A stretch of 64,000 bases of DNA from Rhodamnia argentea (GCF_020921035.1 NC_063152.1:34144494-34208493); one strand, 5' to 3'; numbered from the stretch's first letter, positions 12,331-24,556 are shown. The notes: generated by a model from the letters alone, not told the origin. Translations and numbers: made by a program.

Positions 12331-13767
12331 GTGTTGCAACCACTTCACTGTAGAAAGTTTCAATGTGTGGAGTCCCAGCAACATCCTTCCTGAATTAGAT
12401 CCAGAAAAGAGTGCAATGTCATCCGAAGTTCTGGTAATAATCGCAACCCATGAGTCATCCTAGGCACAAATCCAAAAGGAGGGAATAACAAGCTTACGCG
12501 TTGATAAAATAGCCAGCATCTGCAAGGCATTTGACTTTGGCACTTGCAGGGACGAGAGCTCGGAATCTATCACAATGCAGTATTGAAGTCAATCCACCAG
12601 CTGAGCATCCAGAAAGAATAGCCTACATGAACAAATTTTCAATTTGCTTCCGATTATTAAGGCAAGAGAGGGAAAAAGGATAAAGGTATAAAAGGATTGG
12701 AGATCTCATCGAGTTGATTCATACATTTTGCGCCTTACTCATCCCTTTCGAAAGTAAATCCTCAATAATCGCTACAAAAGCCCTCGCTCCTCTAAAGTGA
12801 AGGTTAGTGGCCTGGTCCAAATGTGAAAATGATCAAGGAAAACAGTACAGAATGCTTGCAACAGATTCAGCTTTGCACAGCAATAAAAAGTATAGGGCTC
12901 GAGGCTTAAACAAACATACGGGGTCTACTGCTTCCACATCCCCAGTAAATGAAGCTCCATCGCAGTATCTGACCTTGATTCTGTTCCAGTTATAGAAGTC
13001 TAAACCACCACAAAAAGGAAGAAAGGAAGTTGAGACCTGATATTTTCTAAGAAGAGACCAAATTTAAAGAACCATAGAGCCGCACCTGGATTAAATTTTT
13101 GTTTGTTATGGAGTAAACCGGAGAAAACAACTTCCTTGACCATATGCTTTGATGAACCTAACCGCGTATCCCTTCGATCGAGGCAAGTGGTGACGTTGTT
13201 GCACCATCCTCCTCCCTGAGAGCACGAGATAGAGCTGTTCAATCACAGTGTCGAGCCAAATTATAGCTCATGATGTTCTAGAGAATGAACTTCCATCTGT
13301 GCTTACTGCACAAAAATCAGATTAGATGGATAATGTGAACCTCAGAAAACTTCTATTTCTCTGCAAAATTAGTCACCGTTCCTTTCTTTAACTTGTAGGT
13401 AATCAGATATAATCTCAAATTCCTCAATCTACGATAAACTACAGAAGTACAAACCTCAAAGTGAACGAGCCAATTGTTAGCGCCAGCTCCAAATCCCTTA
13501 TCGAAGTGGTAAGCCGGAGGGCTACCATCCAAACAAACTGCGGAGCACGTCGAACGTCAACTGAGTCAACACTGATAAAACTCGAATGAAAGGGTAAAAA
13601 TTGCAGGACATTTTGCAGTAAGCAATCAAATTCATCTCGGACTCACCACCTCCTTTCGCCACAGCATTTTGGACATACGTAATCCCAACATTAAAGGCAT
13701 CAGACTTGAGCAAGATCTGTATGCTCAGTATAACACACAGCCATGTCCTAAATCTTGCATCAGCCAT
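11117..13767 (-). CDS. Pectin acetylesterase (CE13 / NOTUM-like family)
   Basis: Secreted esterase that removes acetyl groups from cell-wall pectin. Twelve exons (minus strand, 5' to 3'): 13647-13767, 13455-13537, 13086-13215, 12920-12999, 12725-12811, 12498-12622, 12329-12389, 12136-12189, 11967-12044, 11582-11687, 11344-11489, 11117-11245. All junctions are GT-AG and in phase, giving 399 residues, usual for the family. Signal peptide at 1-24. Family blocks: [49 protein letters not shown] with nucleophile S174, NAAYDSWQ with D270, DPHGTWHSC, and DSCYAHCQ with H337 as the likely triad histidine. The end, CNPTCHN, supplies typical late cysteines. The exon 1 donor could be GTGGTG or GTGAGT; GTGAGT gives the family-like AKGGVCLDG. 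Intron 7 carries a long (GA)n tract. No breaks seen. Confidence 0.93.
12292..12325. repeat. (AG)17 microsatellite in pectin acetylesterase intron 7
   Basis: Uninterrupted AG dinucleotides ending three bases from the donor site of exon 7 (GTACTC on the minus strand). On the transcript this is a CT tract just after the donor. Confidence 0.9.
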
Positions 13768-14990
13768 TTTGCTGCGCGATTAGCCCCCACCGGGAAAGCA
13801 ATTTCAACCAAAATTGATATGCAGGTAAGCAGAGAAACAAGGCAAGGGAAGAATCAGAATATGGAAACAGATGAGTGACACGTTAATTAGTACCCTTTTG
13901 GAACAGAACATAGAAAAGCGCACAAACGAAGCAAACCCACTAGTAAAAGTGAGTATAGCAGATGCGAAAGTGTGACGAGTAAAAAAGAGACTTTTTTGCG
14001 AATCATAGAACGAGCGAGTCCATTTTCACATCAGGATGGATACCTTTTCCCAACATGGACAACCTCAAAACCTTTCTTGTTCTACTTACTCTTAGTCGTT
14101 AAGGAAAGAATTAGCAATAGCTACAGACAGGAGCCAAACGCATCTGAACCACAAAAATTCCCTTATGACACAGCATAAACAAAATCCAAGAACTAATATA
14201 GAACATAAAAACAAGGAGGGTCACTAAGGATTGAGTGAAAGAGATCCAAGTAAAGAAGGCTTAAAACTGAACTTGCACATTCATTTCATGATCACGTTCT
14301 AAGGAACGGGTGATGGCCAGAAAATCTAAGACAAATTACCCAGCAAGGAAAAGAACACGATGAAGCACCTGAGGGATGAGGAAATTGAAGAATGTAGCTG
14401 ACACCCAAATCCAGAAAGGAGCTCAAATCTTCCAACAAGTTCTCTTCTTTCTCATCAAACGTACTTATCACTGCAGATTGACGGAACAGTGGATGGAGAC
14501 GAGACCTTTGGACTTGGAGCTAAAGAGCCAAGGTGCCTTCTTGTTCATGGCCCTCTGTTTTATACGTGGGCGAAACAGCTCAGCTCACTTTCCACGTTTG
14601 AAGTAGTAGTCCACCGTGCCAAGCAAGGCAAAGCAAAGCCGAGACTAAAAGAACCGACACTCATTCGCTCCGGGAACAAAACCGAAAAATATTTTCAAAT
14701 GGTAAAAGAAAGAACTTTGATTTTTTTTTTTTTTGGTCGGAACTTTGATTCTTGAAAAGTTTACTTTTTTCTATCTTTTTTTGTCTGTTACGCCGGCCGG
14801 AATGCTCAGGGTCTCGGGTAATATCCGACCCGAAACGGTGGGTGACAGGGACAGCCTGCGAATCATATCGCTTAACGCGCTCCGACATTAATGCGTGTCT
14901 TGACAGAGAGAGAGAGAGGCAGACAAACGTTCATTGGGAGGATGAGTCTATATTTTTCACTGAGGGCTATATATTATATGAATCAATTAT
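13768..14990. other. Upstream region of pectin acetylesterase
   Basis: Presumed promoter and 5'UTR of the minus-strand gene. A short (GA)6 run lies near 14907-14919. No other gene, RNA or clear transposon end was recognised. Confidence 0.4.
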
Positions 14991-14994
14991 TCGA

Positions 14995-15390
14995 GTGATA
15001 AATTATCTAATAAATATTTATTTTAAAAATAATTTTTTATATTATTTAAAATAACTAGTCAATAATAAATATTTTTGTGATAGATAATAATCTATTTCTA
15101 AATATTTTCGTGGATAGTGAAAATAGTTCTCGCTCATTCATTTTTTTAAGTGATTAAAGCAATTATTTTTTTTTGAATTTTTTTAGACAAAAGAGCCAGG
15201 CTCCGTTTGTTTAGCGAAAAAATTAATAATACTTTTTTAATAATGATCTTTTATATCGTTTGAAATAATTAGTCAACGAAAACTATTTTTATTGTAAATA
15301 ATGATTTATACTCAAATTTTTTTGGTGAACGATGAAATTATTTTTATTTTATTTATTTTTATAAGTAATTATTTTTTATCATTTATCTTG
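14995..15390. repeat. Two diverged tandem copies of an AT-rich ~190-bp unit
   Basis: About 15000-15170 and 15215-15390 share the order TTTTTATAT / AAATAA-TAGTCAA / ATATTTTT / GATAATxATTTxT / ATTTT-GTG-A-G-TGA, with many substitutions. The second copy starts CCGTTTGTTTAGCGAAAAAA, a motif that recurs at about 20195 (GTTTGTTTCGCGAAAAA). It is probably a degenerate MITE family. Confidence 0.45.
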
Positions 15391-16984
15391 CGTGAAGTAA
15401 ATGGAGCGTGAGTAGAGTAATTTTATTTTTAGAAAGGGTATTGAAGAATTTACTGTAACTTTCAATGAAACGAAATCATTTCTTGCCTATTCAGTGCTTT
15501 ACTTGATTAGGTAATTCGGGTCGTTAAAAAGTCAAATTTGGCGGGTCTTTGACTAGAGTTTTGCTTATTGACCATCTAATGAAAGGAAATTCAGCGGGCA
15601 CAAATTTGAAGCAGTAGGGCCCACTACGAAGGTGGTGACCCAAAACTGGAGCGGGACCATGTGATTGACGGTGATCCGGCTAATGTGGGGCCCGCATCAC
15701 GCGGTGGAAGGAGGACCCGTTCCGAATCACGTTGGTCATTCGGGGACCATGCTGTCGACCTTGACCATAAACGAGTCTTCCTGCAATGGATTTCGAGCTA
15801 TGCTATCGTGATAAATTTACCCTAAACTTTTGGTAATTCGCGTGTGCCATGACACTTTGTATAGGAGTTGTAACGAGCTGCACGCCATTTGGATGATGGG
15901 TTGTGATCAAGCGAACGGTGTCCCGTCGGACCACGGAAGCTCCCCTTGCTTTTCAAATGTATGTCATGCATATCCCGTGTTGGGGTTGTCGATTGCGCAG
16001 CGCATCTGGTCGCTTCCATTCCGAGCTCGGGTCTCGAGTTCGATTACTCCGGCAAGTGTCTTATCGGCTTGTTTGAGATTATCAACGATGGCATGTGTGC
16101 ATACATTTTGAGATTGAAAATGCCCTTGTTAAGAGGGCGATCGGGGGTTTTCGAAATAAACCCTTCTTTGAAAAATAAATTTTGAAGGGATTTTTTTTTT
16201 TTTAAGTTCTATTCAATTGAATATGTAAAAAATCTTTCTAGGGCGTAGTTATTAACTAGTTTCAGACTCAGCAACCGACGAAGAGTTGTGGCTTCGAGAG
16301 CTCATGTTTTTCTATCCTCTCAACACCTCTGGTGCGTCACTGAGTTCATTCCAAACAAAGTGACCCCTTCTTAGATGGAACGAAGATGCTAGTGACGAAG
16401 TTCACGTTGGTATCAATCGATCAATTCAATCTTCGGATCTGCCCGGAAAGTAATTGAAGCGATAATGACACATGAACGACGAGACGATATGATACGAGAT
16501 GAGATTAGTTGACCACATTGGGCACTTAACTCTTTCTCGAGCAAATGGATGCATTCGATCGTTGATAATGCTCTAGCCGAAAGAGCAATGCGATGGCAAC
16601 ATTAGAATTATTTCGGACACTTAAATGACCCGAAAATCGACGTCGTAACGACCTTATAGTCCACAAAAATAACGACAACTGAGGTCGAATTATTATTTCA
16701 GGAAAGCCCTAGCGAATGGCCCCCATTTGCCTAATGAAATAATGCAATCTATTATTGGGACTCCACCTTTTCAAGATAAGGCGAATCTGTGGATCCTTTC
16801 GTTTTATTTGTCAACTGAATACAGCTTCTCCAATCGTGTCTAACATTCTTCGACACTTCAACACTCTCCGACATGTGACCGACTTGTAGTTAGCACTCTA
16901 GACATGTCAATGACACACGAGTCCAGCATTCCGATAAGCCATTTTGACATGCATGATTAGTTTCGAGCATTTTAAATAAATTAG
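15391..16984. other. Intergenic, no gene recognised
   Basis: Short open frames near 15830-16185 lack family features. Positions 16845-16930 match 57330-57420 in reverse complement (shared GACACTTCAACACTC, GACATxTGACCGAC, CACTCTAGACA blocks), so it holds the end of a dispersed repeat. Confidence 0.45.

Positions 16985-17041
<57 letters not shown>
16985..17041. repeat. Compound (TA)n(GA)n microsatellite
   Basis: About 11 TA units run directly into about 18 GA units. Confidence 0.9.
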
Positions 17042-17042
<1 letters not shown>

Positions 17043-17092
17043 AAATTAATATACTTGGCCAGCAAAAAAAAAAAAATAATCATGATATAACA

Positions 17093-17116
17093 GAAGAAGA
17101 AGAAGAAGAAGAAGAA
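17093..17116. repeat. (GAA)8 microsatellite
   Basis: Uninterrupted GAA triplets in intergenic repeat-derived DNA. Confidence 0.85.
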
Positions 17117-17124
17117 ACTCGCCG

Positions 17125-18204
17125 CCGATATAATTTATCATGTATATATAAAAATATACGTTCAATATATAACGTATTCCAATGTATTGAAATTCTCTTT
17201 ATTTTGAGAATGATGTATCGACGTGTTGTATCGTGTTGTGTCGCGCATGCCGCATGTCGGTATCGGTGCTATTTAGGTTGAGATACACGTGTGACTTGTG
17301 TGAGAGAAGTGCCGCATCAAAAAATTGATGTAGTATTGAGTAGTTAATATATTCAAGTTGGTCCATAACTCATTGGCTTAAGTTTTTGAGTGAAGGTGAG
17401 TCTAATTAGATATGTTGACGGGCTTTTACTTTGACTTTCCCTTAATAATCTCTTCGGGTGAAAGTATCGGACTTTAAACCGCGATTCTCTAAGTCCGATG
17501 ATTCACTCGGCTTGTCGCGACCATCATTGGGTTGAGTGGCCTTAGCTCCCGATTAATTTTGCATATGGGAAGCCAACCTTGCCTTTAAAGATATTTTAAG
17601 GTGATAATTATTGGGGTATGGTTCATATTCTCAATCGACAAAATAGCACGAGGAGTCTCGCTCTTCGATAAGTGATAGGGGGTTTTGGGGAGCCACCTCC
17701 GCGGGGGTTTCAAGAGGGCAGCGTCTCCTTAGATATCATATGGCTTTTTATAGTTTAAGCTCATATTTTTTCATTGATAGTGTGGTCTTTGGCCCATGAA
17801 TAGCTATTGCTATACAAATACATCTTTTTGCTTGTAATTGAGTTATGTAACAAGATCTGTGATGTGCTAATTATAATGGAACCTTATGCTAGACGTAGCC
17901 CTAGTTTAAGGGTAATCAGGATAAAATATTTTGTCTTGCTTTTTCTTTCTTGCTTTTACGCTTTACTTTGTTGTTACAGTGCGCTGAATCCTAACAATAA
18001 TCATCATATCTCGGAATTCATAACATACTTAGACGCCACTCCCACGAACCGGTTCTACTAATCCTTCTGTGTCTCTCACACTTTACCCCGATGCTACAAA
18101 GCACCACTTTTCAGTCCACATGGATATGGGATAGATTGGAACACGAGAAAAGACCGATGCTATCAATCACGTAAAATATTTGCTATCAAGAACATTATTA
18201 GGGA
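17125..18204. other. Dispersed repeat and intergenic DNA
   Basis: Positions 17280-17440 (AGAGAAGTGCCGCATC, AAATTGATGTAGTATTGAG, AACTCATTGGCTTAAGTTTTTGAGTGAAG) are related to 57660-57980. The TTATCATGTATATATAAAAATAT block at 17137 also recurs near 57090. Possibly LTR-derived. No gene supported. Confidence 0.45.
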
Positions 18205-19945
18205 TGTTGACACCCCAAATTGACCCACGCCGACGCTATAGAATATGATGTGACAACGATGGGTAATTGGCAGAAAATAAAGGCGTTCTCTATCGGTTGG
18301 AAGAATATAACTGGGAGATGTTGAACATGGTATGTTTAGTTAAATTCTACTATCAATTTTTGATAATGTGAGACCCGTCGGGAACGTAGTGTTGCCTCCC
18401 CCAGGGGTAGTGACCCCCAATGAATTTACTGAATATCGGCCACCGAATCAAGGATACGTGCCTTACCGTGTGCATATACCGATGGATAACTTACCGAGGC
18501 CGCAATTCCCACCTAGGGGACAAGCTGGTAAAGTCTTCCTTGTGCAAGAGCTCCGGCGGAACCAGCGTATCGTAGAGAAAACAACAAGATTGCTAATGCA
18601 ATAGGTAGATCTAGAAGGGGAAACTCCTAGGCCCATATATCGCACAACTTTCCCCGATTGGCTAGATATGATCCGATATTCAAGAGGCCTTGGAATCCTC
18701 GAATTTGCCATTTTTGCTAGCGAAGATGAACAATCAACTATTGAACATATTTGTCAATTTATAAACCAATGCGGAGAAGCAAAGACAAACAAGATTTTAA
18801 GACTTAAGTTGTTTCCTTTGTCTTTGTCGAAAACTTCTTTTACATGGTATGCCGACTTACCACCTAATTCGGTGTGTAATTGGGTAGAGATGGAGAAACA
18901 ATTCCATTCTCAATTTTATCGAACAAAAACGAGTCCGCCAATCAATTGTGGCACGATTCAAAAAGGCTAAAAATAAATGCCTTACTTCATTCTAAGAGAT
19001 AGAATCCATGAATTTGGCTTTCAATGGATTGAAATTCAATCTAAAATAAAAATTTGAAGGCCAAAACTTTGCCAATATATTTGAAATGACAGCGAGAGTC
19101 TCCAATTACAAGAAACTGCTTAAAAACGGAGATACAGAGCCACATGAATATTTTTCACAAAACGTGGCTTTCGTGAAAAAAATGTGCGAGGTAATGAATC
19201 TGCCAAACATAATATTCGGTAAAAGAAAAAGAAAATTGACTTTGCCGATGACAAGAGGATACATGTTGACATCCGGTTATCTAGTTAAAAGAATCAAATG
19301 ATCCATAAATCATTCAATTCTTTTAAAGGAGGGCATATGTTGGCACCCAAAATTGACCCACACCAAAGCTATAGAATACGGCATGACGACGACGACGATG
19401 GGTAGTTGACAGAAAATAAAGGCGTTCTCTGTCGTCGGTCGGAAGAACGTAAATGGGAGATGCCGAACAGGGCTATCGGGGTGCAAATCAGGATTGGCGT
19501 TGGCAACATCAATCACTTACGGATAAGATAATTCGGCTATTCAACGTGGAGAAAACCTAGAAAAATAGGGGCCATGGCCATGTTTACACATAGGATAATG
19601 CGCTTACTCGAAAGTGGACAAAGACATAACCGCTTGTGATGGTTCATTTGTTGTATACCTACAAAAGGCATGAGCCACAACGTTGTAAAGGATCGGCAAA
19701 TCATCAACCGTCATTCCTCTACTTTATTGTCGTTCTTTTTAGCATTCTATTTGCCTGCGGTTTATCTTTTCCGCTATTTTACATTCCCGCATCTTTCAAT
19801 TCTCGTACTGTGGTTGTGGTTTCGAATACTCCGTCGTCGATTAAATTCCGACGTTGTATCTATCTTTCTATCATCTTACTTTCTTGTCGACTAAATTTCA
19901 GCAAAGTGTTTTGTGCCTCGTCGTCGATTAAATCCCGACGAAGCA
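18205..19945 (+). mobile_element. Decayed gag-only LTR retrotransposon
   Basis: A 5' LTR remnant starts at 18205 (TGTTGACACCCCAAATTGAC). A related 3' LTR starts at 19338 (TGTTGGCACCCAAAATTGAC), preceded by a polypurine tract (AAAGGAGGG). Both share CTATAGAATA and AAATAAAGGCGTTCTCT. Between them is a degenerate Gag: blocks FTWYADLPPNS, EKQFHSQFYRTKTSPP and MTARVSNYKKLL, typical of a retrotransposon Gag domain of the Ty3/gypsy type. It has a TAG at 18602-18604, a frameshift near 18955 and further stops. There is no protease, reverse transcriptase or integrase, so it could not move by itself. The 3' LTR has three GTCGAxTAAAT repeats (about 19832, 19884, 19923). The end at 19945 is a guess; no target duplication was found. 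Confidence 0.65.
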
Positions 19946-20249
19946 TATCCGTTCCTTGTGATCCATTAATGTCGGGTTCCTAGTCTCTAGTCAAGTGGGT
20001 GGGATCCCTTGAATACATCTCCAATGGATGAGTTGATCGGGTATTAATGCACACGATGGAGCTGCTTAAAATGGAGGTTTCAACTACTCATTGTGACACT
20101 GCTTTTCTTTTCAGTGAAGACGCTTCATTGCTCATAATTAGAGGTAGGTGCAACAATTTATTTATGCTATTGAGCTCATTCATTTTTGGTGTGTTTGTTT
20201 CGCGAAAAATTTAATCGTCATTTCACAAAAATATTTTTCTAAAATTATG
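19946..20249. other. Intergenic, short shared motif
   Basis: Holds TAATGTCGGGTTCCTAGTCT at about 19966, nearly repeated at about 22136. A GTTTGTTTCGCGAAAAATTT motif near 20195 recurs from 15195. No gene. Confidence 0.35.
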
Positions 20250-20257
20250 GTAACATT

Positions 20258-21001
20258 TAGGGGTGAGCATGGGCCGAGTGGGTAGGGTCCGGACCTAGAC
20301 CCCGAAATCGACTTTGTATAACTGGTTTTCAATTTTTGGAATCGAAAATTGACCTTATTTATCCTAGAACCTATTTTGGAACCCATTCTATTTTTCGATC
20401 CGGCTCCAGGGTCTACCCGAGAACCTGTTTTCTTTTTTTTTTTTTTTTTTTTTTTCAGATTTCATTTTTTTCCATCAAAATAATATGAGTATCGATGAAA
20501 TGATTCAAATTAAAAGGTAAATAATAAAACTCATTATTCGCCAAAAGCAAAAATCCCCGATATGAGCAATAAAAATGACAATCCATTAAAAGCAACAATC
20601 CAAAATATAATAATAAAAGTTATAATCCACCAAAAGCAGTAATAATCCTACAAAACGCTAAATTAACAAGTGCAATTCTTCCTACGCACTAACACCAAAA
20701 TTTGCTAATAATATCTCACTTTTGGTCTTGCAAGTCAAAAGGCACAAAGCCCACTTTGAAACTTGCAAGGTTAGCAAGGTTGGCAAAAGAAGCGAGATAG
20801 GATTTTTTTTTTTTTAAAATAGTAACTAAAACCGGTCTGGGTGGGTCTTCACCTAGAACGCGGGATCGGACCTGTTTCCACTGGTTCCCAAAAATTGGAA
20901 CTGGTTCCCGGACCGGTTTGAGTAGGAACCGATTCCTGACCTTGTTTTTCGGGTCATCCGATCCGGGTTCTGTATAATCCCGGTCCGGTTGCACACCCCT
21001 A
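20258..21001. mobile_element. Non-autonomous hAT-type element (copy 2)
   Basis: A 744-bp element bounded by a perfect 8-bp duplication, GTAACATT, at 20250-20257 and 21002-21009. Ends are TAGGGGTGAGC and, in reverse complement, TAGGGGTGTGC, giving a near-perfect inverted repeat. Sub-terminal regions are rich in GGTTCC and CCGG motifs. The T-run followed by AAAATAGTAACT inside matches copy 1 at 5227-5843. No transposase. A long T-run lies at about 20431-20456. Confidence 0.8.
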
Positions 21002-21009
21002 GTAACATT

Positions 21010-22769
21010 TGCAACTTCTAGTTTGATCTATCGAACTATGTTTCAGAGAGTTTGCTATTTGTCCTTGACCCACTTAAGCTCCCGAGCCCAATATGTAAGT
21101 GGGCTTTAAGTTAGATTCTTGGGCTCTCTCTCTCTCTGTGTTCCCACAGAGCATTACCCAAAATTGCACTTCTCCTTTTTCCCAATAATAGACCGTGGGC
21201 TGCATCTGGTCTCACTTTCATATAGTGGGTGGAAGCCTGAACTTAGAGCAAGAACATCATGATTTATATAGCACCAAGTAAATTCTCTATCTCCACACAC
21301 AGAATTGCTCCCTTATTCTAATTTGACTATGAGCCTGAAGGTGTAACTCGGTTCACTGAACTCGTCCATCGGAATAGGGGACCATGTCGGATGGGCAAGC
21401 TTGATATATTCCTCGGACGAACACGGAGGCTGAGATCGTCTAGGGTTTCGCCAATGACATTGGACGAGGGCGAAGTTCCGTGATGTTACATACCATTACA
21501 GCTACAACTAGTAAAGTGGACCTCCATGAGTGGTGTGTACCTCCAATGTTTGGTTGGAAAGTTGAAGACAAGAAGAAGAAAGGTGCTTTACTTTATTGTG
21601 GACCTCCATGAAAATATCACCCTCAAAGGTTCTCGTCCTTGTGATCTTTCTTTGGACGGACCCAATGCCTCCAATTATTATCTGTTGGTACTGCAAAAAT
21701 GTTACACAAGTCTGTATTTTTCGACCAAAAGAACCTGTCCTTTGGCCCAAAAAGACATAACACAAGGCAAAGAAGCTGTCCTGTGGGAGCCAACAACAAA
21801 GAAAGAAGCTGTGGGTGCTGATAAAGGTTTTGTTCAAATTTAAAGTACTAGACCCAAAACCCAATACGTAGTCCCAAGGAAAACAATCAAACTTATCCAT
21901 GGCTTTTAATCAATCTCCTTGAACCTATCAGTGATGATGGTGCTTATTAGTTGTTAAGACAGATCCAAACCATTCAATCAAAATCGAATTCAACCATCTG
22001 TGCACGGTTTGATTCGGTTTAATCCAACTGACCTGTCTCAAACAACCCCCCCCAAAAAAAAAAAAAAAAAGGAATACTTCACAAATTAGAGAAATTACGT
22101 TTGCTTCCACCCATCTAACTGCACTAGAAATGGCATCAATGTCGGGTTCCTGTCTCTAGTCATTGCAAAAATGGAGATGGCTTTTGTCTTTTCTTTCTTG
22201 CTTGCAAACCTAAGCAAATACTATCTTACAGTGACGCCCACTAGCATGAAGAACAGACAGCCAATGTGCTAACCCATGGTGCCTCCACACCGACTACCAC
22301 TTTGTTTTTCGACCGTCAAATTCTTAGTCCCGCTTTTGCAAAGGACCTTATCACAAGGGTCATGATTAGTGCATTCCATACAAAGGCAACTAAGACCTAA
22401 AGTTCAATCTCCATCTTCATCATGCAATAATCACCTTTTTTTCTTTGAAGTCTCTCCACCACGTTCAGCGGTGGGATCTTCACTAGGCGAAGATCAATTC
22501 TCAGCGCAGCCAGCGTTTATACATATAGATGTAGAGACGTCTGTTTTGGGAAGTGAGAGTAAGGATCTAGGGTTAGCGCCAATTAATAAGTTGGCTGCGT
22601 GAAAGTAAGATGCTCTATATTCTGGGATTCAATAAAAAGCGAGCTAGAAGGAACGGTTATTCGCATCCTCCAGGGGAGAAAAACAATCATCTAACCATGT
22701 AGCGACTTGATTTATGTTGACACGATCAAACGAGCCAATAGTAAGCAGATGAGAGTGTAGTACGACGTG
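21010..22769. other. Intergenic, no supported gene
   Basis: Open frames at 21526-21843 (+) and 21508-21900 (-) overlap and neither shows a domain, signal or family motif. Homopolymer junction C9A17 lies near 22047. No RNA gene or clear element ends seen. Confidence 0.4.
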
Positions 22770-23101
22770 GATAACTGTCCAAAAAATCCTAAACCTATCT
22801 TACAACGACCAATTTAGTTATAAACCTATTAATTGTACCAATGCAATTCTAAATCTTTTGATAATTTACCAATTTAGTCTTAAACTTTTCGATTGCGCCG
22901 ATTTAGTCCTAAATATTTTGACCATTTGCCTATTTAGTCCTAAACCTTTTGATAATTTATCAATATAATCCTTTCGCCAATAAAGGTTCGAGACTAAATT
23001 ATCAAATCGTCAAAATATGCAGGATTAAATTGGTACAATTAAAAAGTTCATGACTAAATTCCACCATATAATAGGTTTTGGACATTCTAAACAACTTTCC
23101 C
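22770..23101. mobile_element. Palindromic MITE (AACTGTCCAAAAAATCCTAAACC family)
   Basis: The left end reads ATAACTGTCCAAAAAATCCT and the right end, reverse-complemented, reads GGGAAAGTTGTTTAGAATGT then CCAAAACCTATTAT. Inside, AATTTAGTCCTAAA-like units repeat in both directions, so single-stranded DNA or RNA would fold into a long hairpin. Too short to encode transposase. Confidence 0.55.
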
Positions 23102-23553
23102 CGATACGATATATGCCCTCTTTCTCTTTGTAAAAGCTGTTCCATGATCTGTAAAATGTAACACCGTCAAAGTAATAGAGTATACGAAGATGCAGATGCA
23201 GGTTCCTGACAAATGGAAAAGAAAAGAAATGGCAATTGCCACACTCTAGGGTTTCTTTCTAGCCAAAAGGAGGGAGGAAAAGAGCAGGATCACTTAGAAA
23301 GAGCGTCCATTCCCAACCGTGATTCCAAGATTCCAGAGCTTTTTTCGCATGCCATCACCTTCCAAACAAATGGCCATCGCTTTCACTTCGCACTCACCAT
23401 GCCAAGCCAAACTTCGATTCTTGCGTAACTTCTTGAAAGGTTGGTCGAGGAATTAAGCGTTGGACTCGGACGTAACATATTTCACTTACTTAATCGCGTG
23501 CCATTTTTTTTTAACTATAACTTTGAGGATCGAGGCTACTATTGTATTGATAG

Positions 23554-23894
23554 GGATAATTGTTTTCAAAGTCCTACATCTGTTGTATAGAGACCGACTT
23601 AATCGTGAACATTTTAATTGTGTCAATTTAGTCCTAAACCTTTTGATGATTTGTCAATTTAGTCATAAACCTTTTAATTGTGTCAATTTAGTTCTAACCC
23701 TCTTTAAGATTTTTCAATTTAGTCTTTAACCTATTATTTGGATATTTGGCCGGAAGGACTATATTAGCAAATTGTCAAAAGGTTTAGGGCAAAATTGATA
23801 AATCATCAAAAGAATTAGGATTAAATTGGCATATTCGAAAGGTTTAGGACTAAATAAGTATAATAAATTTAAGACTTTTTTGGACAATTTTCGC
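23554..23894. mobile_element. Palindromic MITE, same family
   Basis: Left end GGATAATTGTTTTCAAAGTC; right end in reverse complement GCGAAAATTGTCCAAAAAAG. Inner repeats of GTCAATTTAGTCCTAAACC at roughly 60-bp spacing, answered by inverted copies (GGTTTAGGACTAAAT). Related to 22770-23101. Confidence 0.55.
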
Positions 23895-24160
23895 ATTGTG
23901 TATATTTAGAATTTTATGTGGTTTATATGGACCAAGTTACGTGCATCCATGTAGGTTAATTACGTCAAAAATTAAGATGCCTTGTTTCATCTACTAAAGG
24001 AACTTGCGCGCGCCTAAGGTATTTGAACTCCATCAATCGAAACACTTACATTTAGTAAGTTTTAAGATGGATGTTTAACAAGGCTCTTAAGACGAAGATT
24101 TTGCTAAGTAGTTAAGTATATTTGGAAGATCAAATCACAATATTGGATCAATAATGAGAA

Positions 24161-24556
24161 GGCCTAATGACACAAATGGTACCTAAATTTTGGCCTATGT
24201 GCAATACGGTCCCTTAATTTTGAATTGGTTCAATGTGGTCAATGTTATCCTTGAGCTTTTAATTCGTTCCATGTAATCCTTGGACTTTTGGTACATATTC
24301 TATTCGGTCTCTGGCCCGTACGAAGATGTTCAATGTAGTCCTTCCATTAACTCAAGTTTAGGACAACGTTGAAAAATTTCATATAGTCCATGGACTAAAT
24401 CAAATATGTACCACAAGTCCAGGGGCTATATTAAACAAATTAAAAGTTTAGGGACGACATATTAGGTTAAAGTTTAGAGATCACATTAAATAAATTTAAA
24501 ATTCAGGGACCACATTGCTCATTAGGCCAAATAAGGACCATTCCTGTCATTTACCC
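24161..24556. mobile_element. Palindromic MITE, second family (GGCCTAATGA)
   Basis: The left arm begins GGCCTAATGACACAAATGGT. The right arm in reverse complement begins GGGTAAATGACAGGAATGGT, then GGCCTAATGAGCAATGTGGT. Inner motifs such as CAATGTGGTC and TCCTTGGACTT are answered by inverted counterparts, giving a near full-length hairpin of about 400 bp. No coding capacity. Confidence 0.55.

Noticed and set aside
12199..12463. [12 protein letters not shown] open frames
   Set aside because: They are translations of the (AG)17 microsatellite inside a pectin acetylesterase intron.
21508..21900. Two overlapping opposite frames of about 105 and 130 codons
   Set aside because: Neither has a signal, domain, plausible splice pattern or coding-like composition; chance frames in moderate-GC DNA.
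19966..22160. Target duplication of a large element, from the shared ATGTCGGGTTCCT-type motif at both ends
   Set aside because: The shared ~25 bases contain a one-base indel and no element ends adjoin them; more likely a dispersed repeat fragment.
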